From positions 22,466,501 through 22,530,500 of the forward strand of contig NC_071336.1 of NCBI RefSeq assembly GCF_027744825.2: 64,000 nucleotides of DNA, written 5' to 3'. A program made the translations under genes and the position numbers. How positions within the stretch are numbered: the stretch's first letter is position 1; each line of letters opens with the position of its first letter. Shown piece after piece: positions 62,415 to 64,000 of this stretch. The notes beneath the pieces are model-generated. The model had not been told where the DNA came from and ran no database searches. It saw only the letters and a program-made list of their open reading frames with translations. Origin of the DNA: Synchiropus splendidus (taxonomy: Eukaryota; Chordata; Actinopteri; Syngnathiformes; Callionymidae).

Positions 62415-63705
62415 GATTTTATATCAGTGTAGCGACTTGACAGTGTCTGCAATAAATGCTTTATTACTTAATGCGAAACAGAACACAGAGGCTGGGCAGA
62501 TGTCTTAGCTTTTGTCCTTGCTATTGAACTGAGGGTAAAATATATATCCAAAACCCCTCAATTATTAGCTCTTAGAACGACTGTATTCACAATAGAATAT
62601 TCTTGATTGCCGTTGTGCACACAATGAAGGAGAAGTTATTTCCCTGATCCAGCATGGCGACAGGCAGAATATTAATGCCTTAACCACCAGCGTTGGTTGC
62701 ATTCCAATGCGACTTGATTTAAATGTATATAAGGGTTTATTCAAATTCTCAGCAAGCAGCCACTTCCCACATTAGCAGCTGAGTTTGTGCAACGGCATAT
62801 CAAACAAATTACAATGTCATCACTTTCTCCTCCACACGTTCTCACACTCGGTTCACACATCCTCAGCACGGCTCATGAATCCTCAGTTGAGATCCAAAAA
62901 CCGGCAGATCAGCGGCCTCGCAGTTCGTCTTCTGTTGGTTTGCAAGGACACGCCGCCTGTGTACTTCCCGTTCAGCAAGTGTCAACCTTCACAACCCGAC
63001 TGTCAACAGGATAGACAGCCTCCGTGGCAGCACTTTATCTCCCCATCTGACTGCTGCCACCATGATCCTGCCGTCCAGGAGCGAGGCTGACTGTGAGCAG
63101 GGTAAACACCAAGTGCTGATTACAAACTGAGATGTAAACAGCCCTCTCAAGTCCTCCTATGTAAACCAAAGCCAAAAACAGAGAGCAAACCCTCACGGTC
63201 CAGATGTGGAGGAATAAAGCATTTTGGAAAAATTAGTGGCGTCAGCAGACAGTACAAATCTTCAGAGGATTTTTTTGCACACCAGTCTACCACGCTGCTT
63301 TGTTCCCACCCAATGAGTTTCTTTTTACTTTAGTAGATCATACAAAAATCATACAAAAAAGAGAGAAAAAAATAATTTTGCACATGTTTTTGCACAACAA
63401 ATTTACCCATGTTCATCCATCAATCAAAGAAAATTATATTCCCACTGCTTTCAACAAAATGCAAAACAAAACAATCTCAAGGGAAAACGCTTAAAGAATG
63501 GTATTTGCAATTAATGCATACTGGAATAATAGAAACATTAATGCAAAAAATAAAATAAAAGCACACAATAAGGGTGTGAATTCAACATGACTTGTTTATC
63601 TGTGTGTGAGAGTATGAGTGTGTGTCTGTGTGTGTTATTGTGTGCATGTGCCCCACTGTCAAACTCCATAAACAGTTTACTACTAATTGAAATATAAATT
63701 GCTGA

Positions 63706-63720
63706 GTGTGTGTGTGTGTG
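63706..63720. repeat. Short (TG)n run in a TG-rich tract
   Basis: Pure TG at 63706-63720, with imperfect TG-rich sequence at 63600-63660. It adjoins copy B of the GTGGGGACC repeat, the usual neighbour of this family. Confidence 0.85.
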
Positions 63721-63740
63721 CGTGGGTATGGGCTTTGGCG

Positions 63741-64000
63741 TGTTTATACTGCCTCGTGGGGACCAATTGTTGACCTTGTGGGGACCTTATATCTTTGTGG
63801 GGACCTTTTGCCAGTCCCCGCAATCCCCAACCTGAGGATGAAGACTTCAAAATAACAAAGTGATTATAATAGGGTTTCAGTTTGGTCCAGAGTCCTGGTT
63901 AATGTTTGCCATGTGTTTTGGAGGGTTAAGTTAAGGGGCAGAGGCTGGGGAAAGCATCATCGCAATGAGAGGTCCTCAGGGATAGCAATACAAACGTGTG
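63741..64000 (-). repeat. GTGGGGACC-type interspersed repeat, copy B
   Basis: Three GTGGGGACC units at about 63757, 63778 and 63798, then AGTCCCCGCAATCCCCAACC, a decayed middle, GGCAGAGGCTGGGGAAAGCAT and an end ATAGCAATACAAACGTGTG at the window edge. Read on the minus strand it runs in the same order as 9322-9545. It may continue past 64000. Confidence 0.75.

Larger units (their letters stand above)
45712..64000 (-). other. Upstream MYRIP intron or 5' region, at least 18.3 kb
   Basis: The acceptor at 45713-45712 requires an upstream exon ending in phase 2. No segment up to 64000 translates on the minus strand to the expected N-terminus (a DLSGLTDDE-like start and a QRDFNLRKKEEERL-like helix). 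The region is therefore read as the rest of this intron, running past the window. It contains hAT-like ends, two LINE remnants, dispersed repeats, microsatellites and the strong hairpin at 59670-59730. Stretches such as 46000-48500, 52400-54500 and 55000-58400 hold nothing I recognise. Confidence 0.7.

Noticed and set aside
45712..64000. The missing first coding exon of MYRIP
   Set aside because: I looked on the minus strand for a segment encoding a DLSGLTDDE- or QRDFNLRKKEEERL-like sequence and found none. It could be missed if highly diverged, so its absence is not proven.
1..64000. CRISPR array, prophage, operons or other prokaryotic systems
   Set aside because: No spaced direct repeats, no dense ORFs, and clear spliced vertebrate exons throughout; the window is eukaryotic.
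1..64000. tRNA, rRNA or tRNA-derived SINE
   Set aside because: No GGTTCGAATCC-type B box paired with an A box at the right distance, and no rRNA-like stretch was noticed on either strand.

Overview
This is vertebrate nuclear DNA, most likely from a teleost fish. Coding sequence is sparse and split by GT-AG introns. The introns hold teleost-type interspersed repeats: Tc1/mariner-like and pogo/Tigger-like elements, hAT-like ends, and LINE 3' ends of the L2/Rex1 kind. TG/CA microsatellites are frequent. There is no operon structure and nothing of bacterial type.

The window holds one recognisable gene, on the minus strand: MYRIP (myosin VIIA and Rab interacting protein, Slac2-c, exophilin-8). 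Ten internal coding exons can be read, 1,774 bp in total (about 2.8% of the window). In transcript order they are 45490-45711 (Rab27-binding domain with C4 zinc finger), 17706-17842 (second helix of the Rab27-binding domain), 7581-7667, 7082-7179, 6903-6983, 6586-6747, 2700-2859, 2106-2632, 1424-1564 and 1-159. All nine exon junctions inside the window preserve the reading frame and use GT...AG borders. The exon carrying the start codon (about 37 residues in human MYRIP, from memory) was not found and probably lies beyond position 64000. The C-terminal part of the protein lies before position 1.

The layout has two parts. Positions 1-7700 are exon-dense, with eight exons. Positions 7700-64000 are three very long intron stretches (10.0 kb, 27.6 kb and at least 18.3 kb) with only two exons. 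The long introns hold a full-length pogo/Tigger-like MITE (37487-38160), a 0.74 kb element with inverted ends (40867-41607), a dispersed repeat pair at 32.8 and 60.6 kb, two copies of a GTGGGGACC-type repeat in opposite orientation (9.3 and 63.8 kb), LINE remnants at 51.6-51.9 and 54.6-54.8 kb, a T-rich block at 10.6-11.3 kb, and several perfect or near-perfect hairpins. A fold-back Tc1-like MITE (about 3268-3678) sits in the 3.7 kb intron.

The encoded protein is known from mammals as the linker between Rab27a on melanosomes or secretory granules and myosin VIIa/Va and actin. The window covers the Rab27-binding N-terminus and the long central region. I found no second protein-coding gene and no new multi-gene system. 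The most unusual sequence signals are structural: the two strong hairpins at 231-275 and 59670-59730, and the palindromic Tc1 relic.
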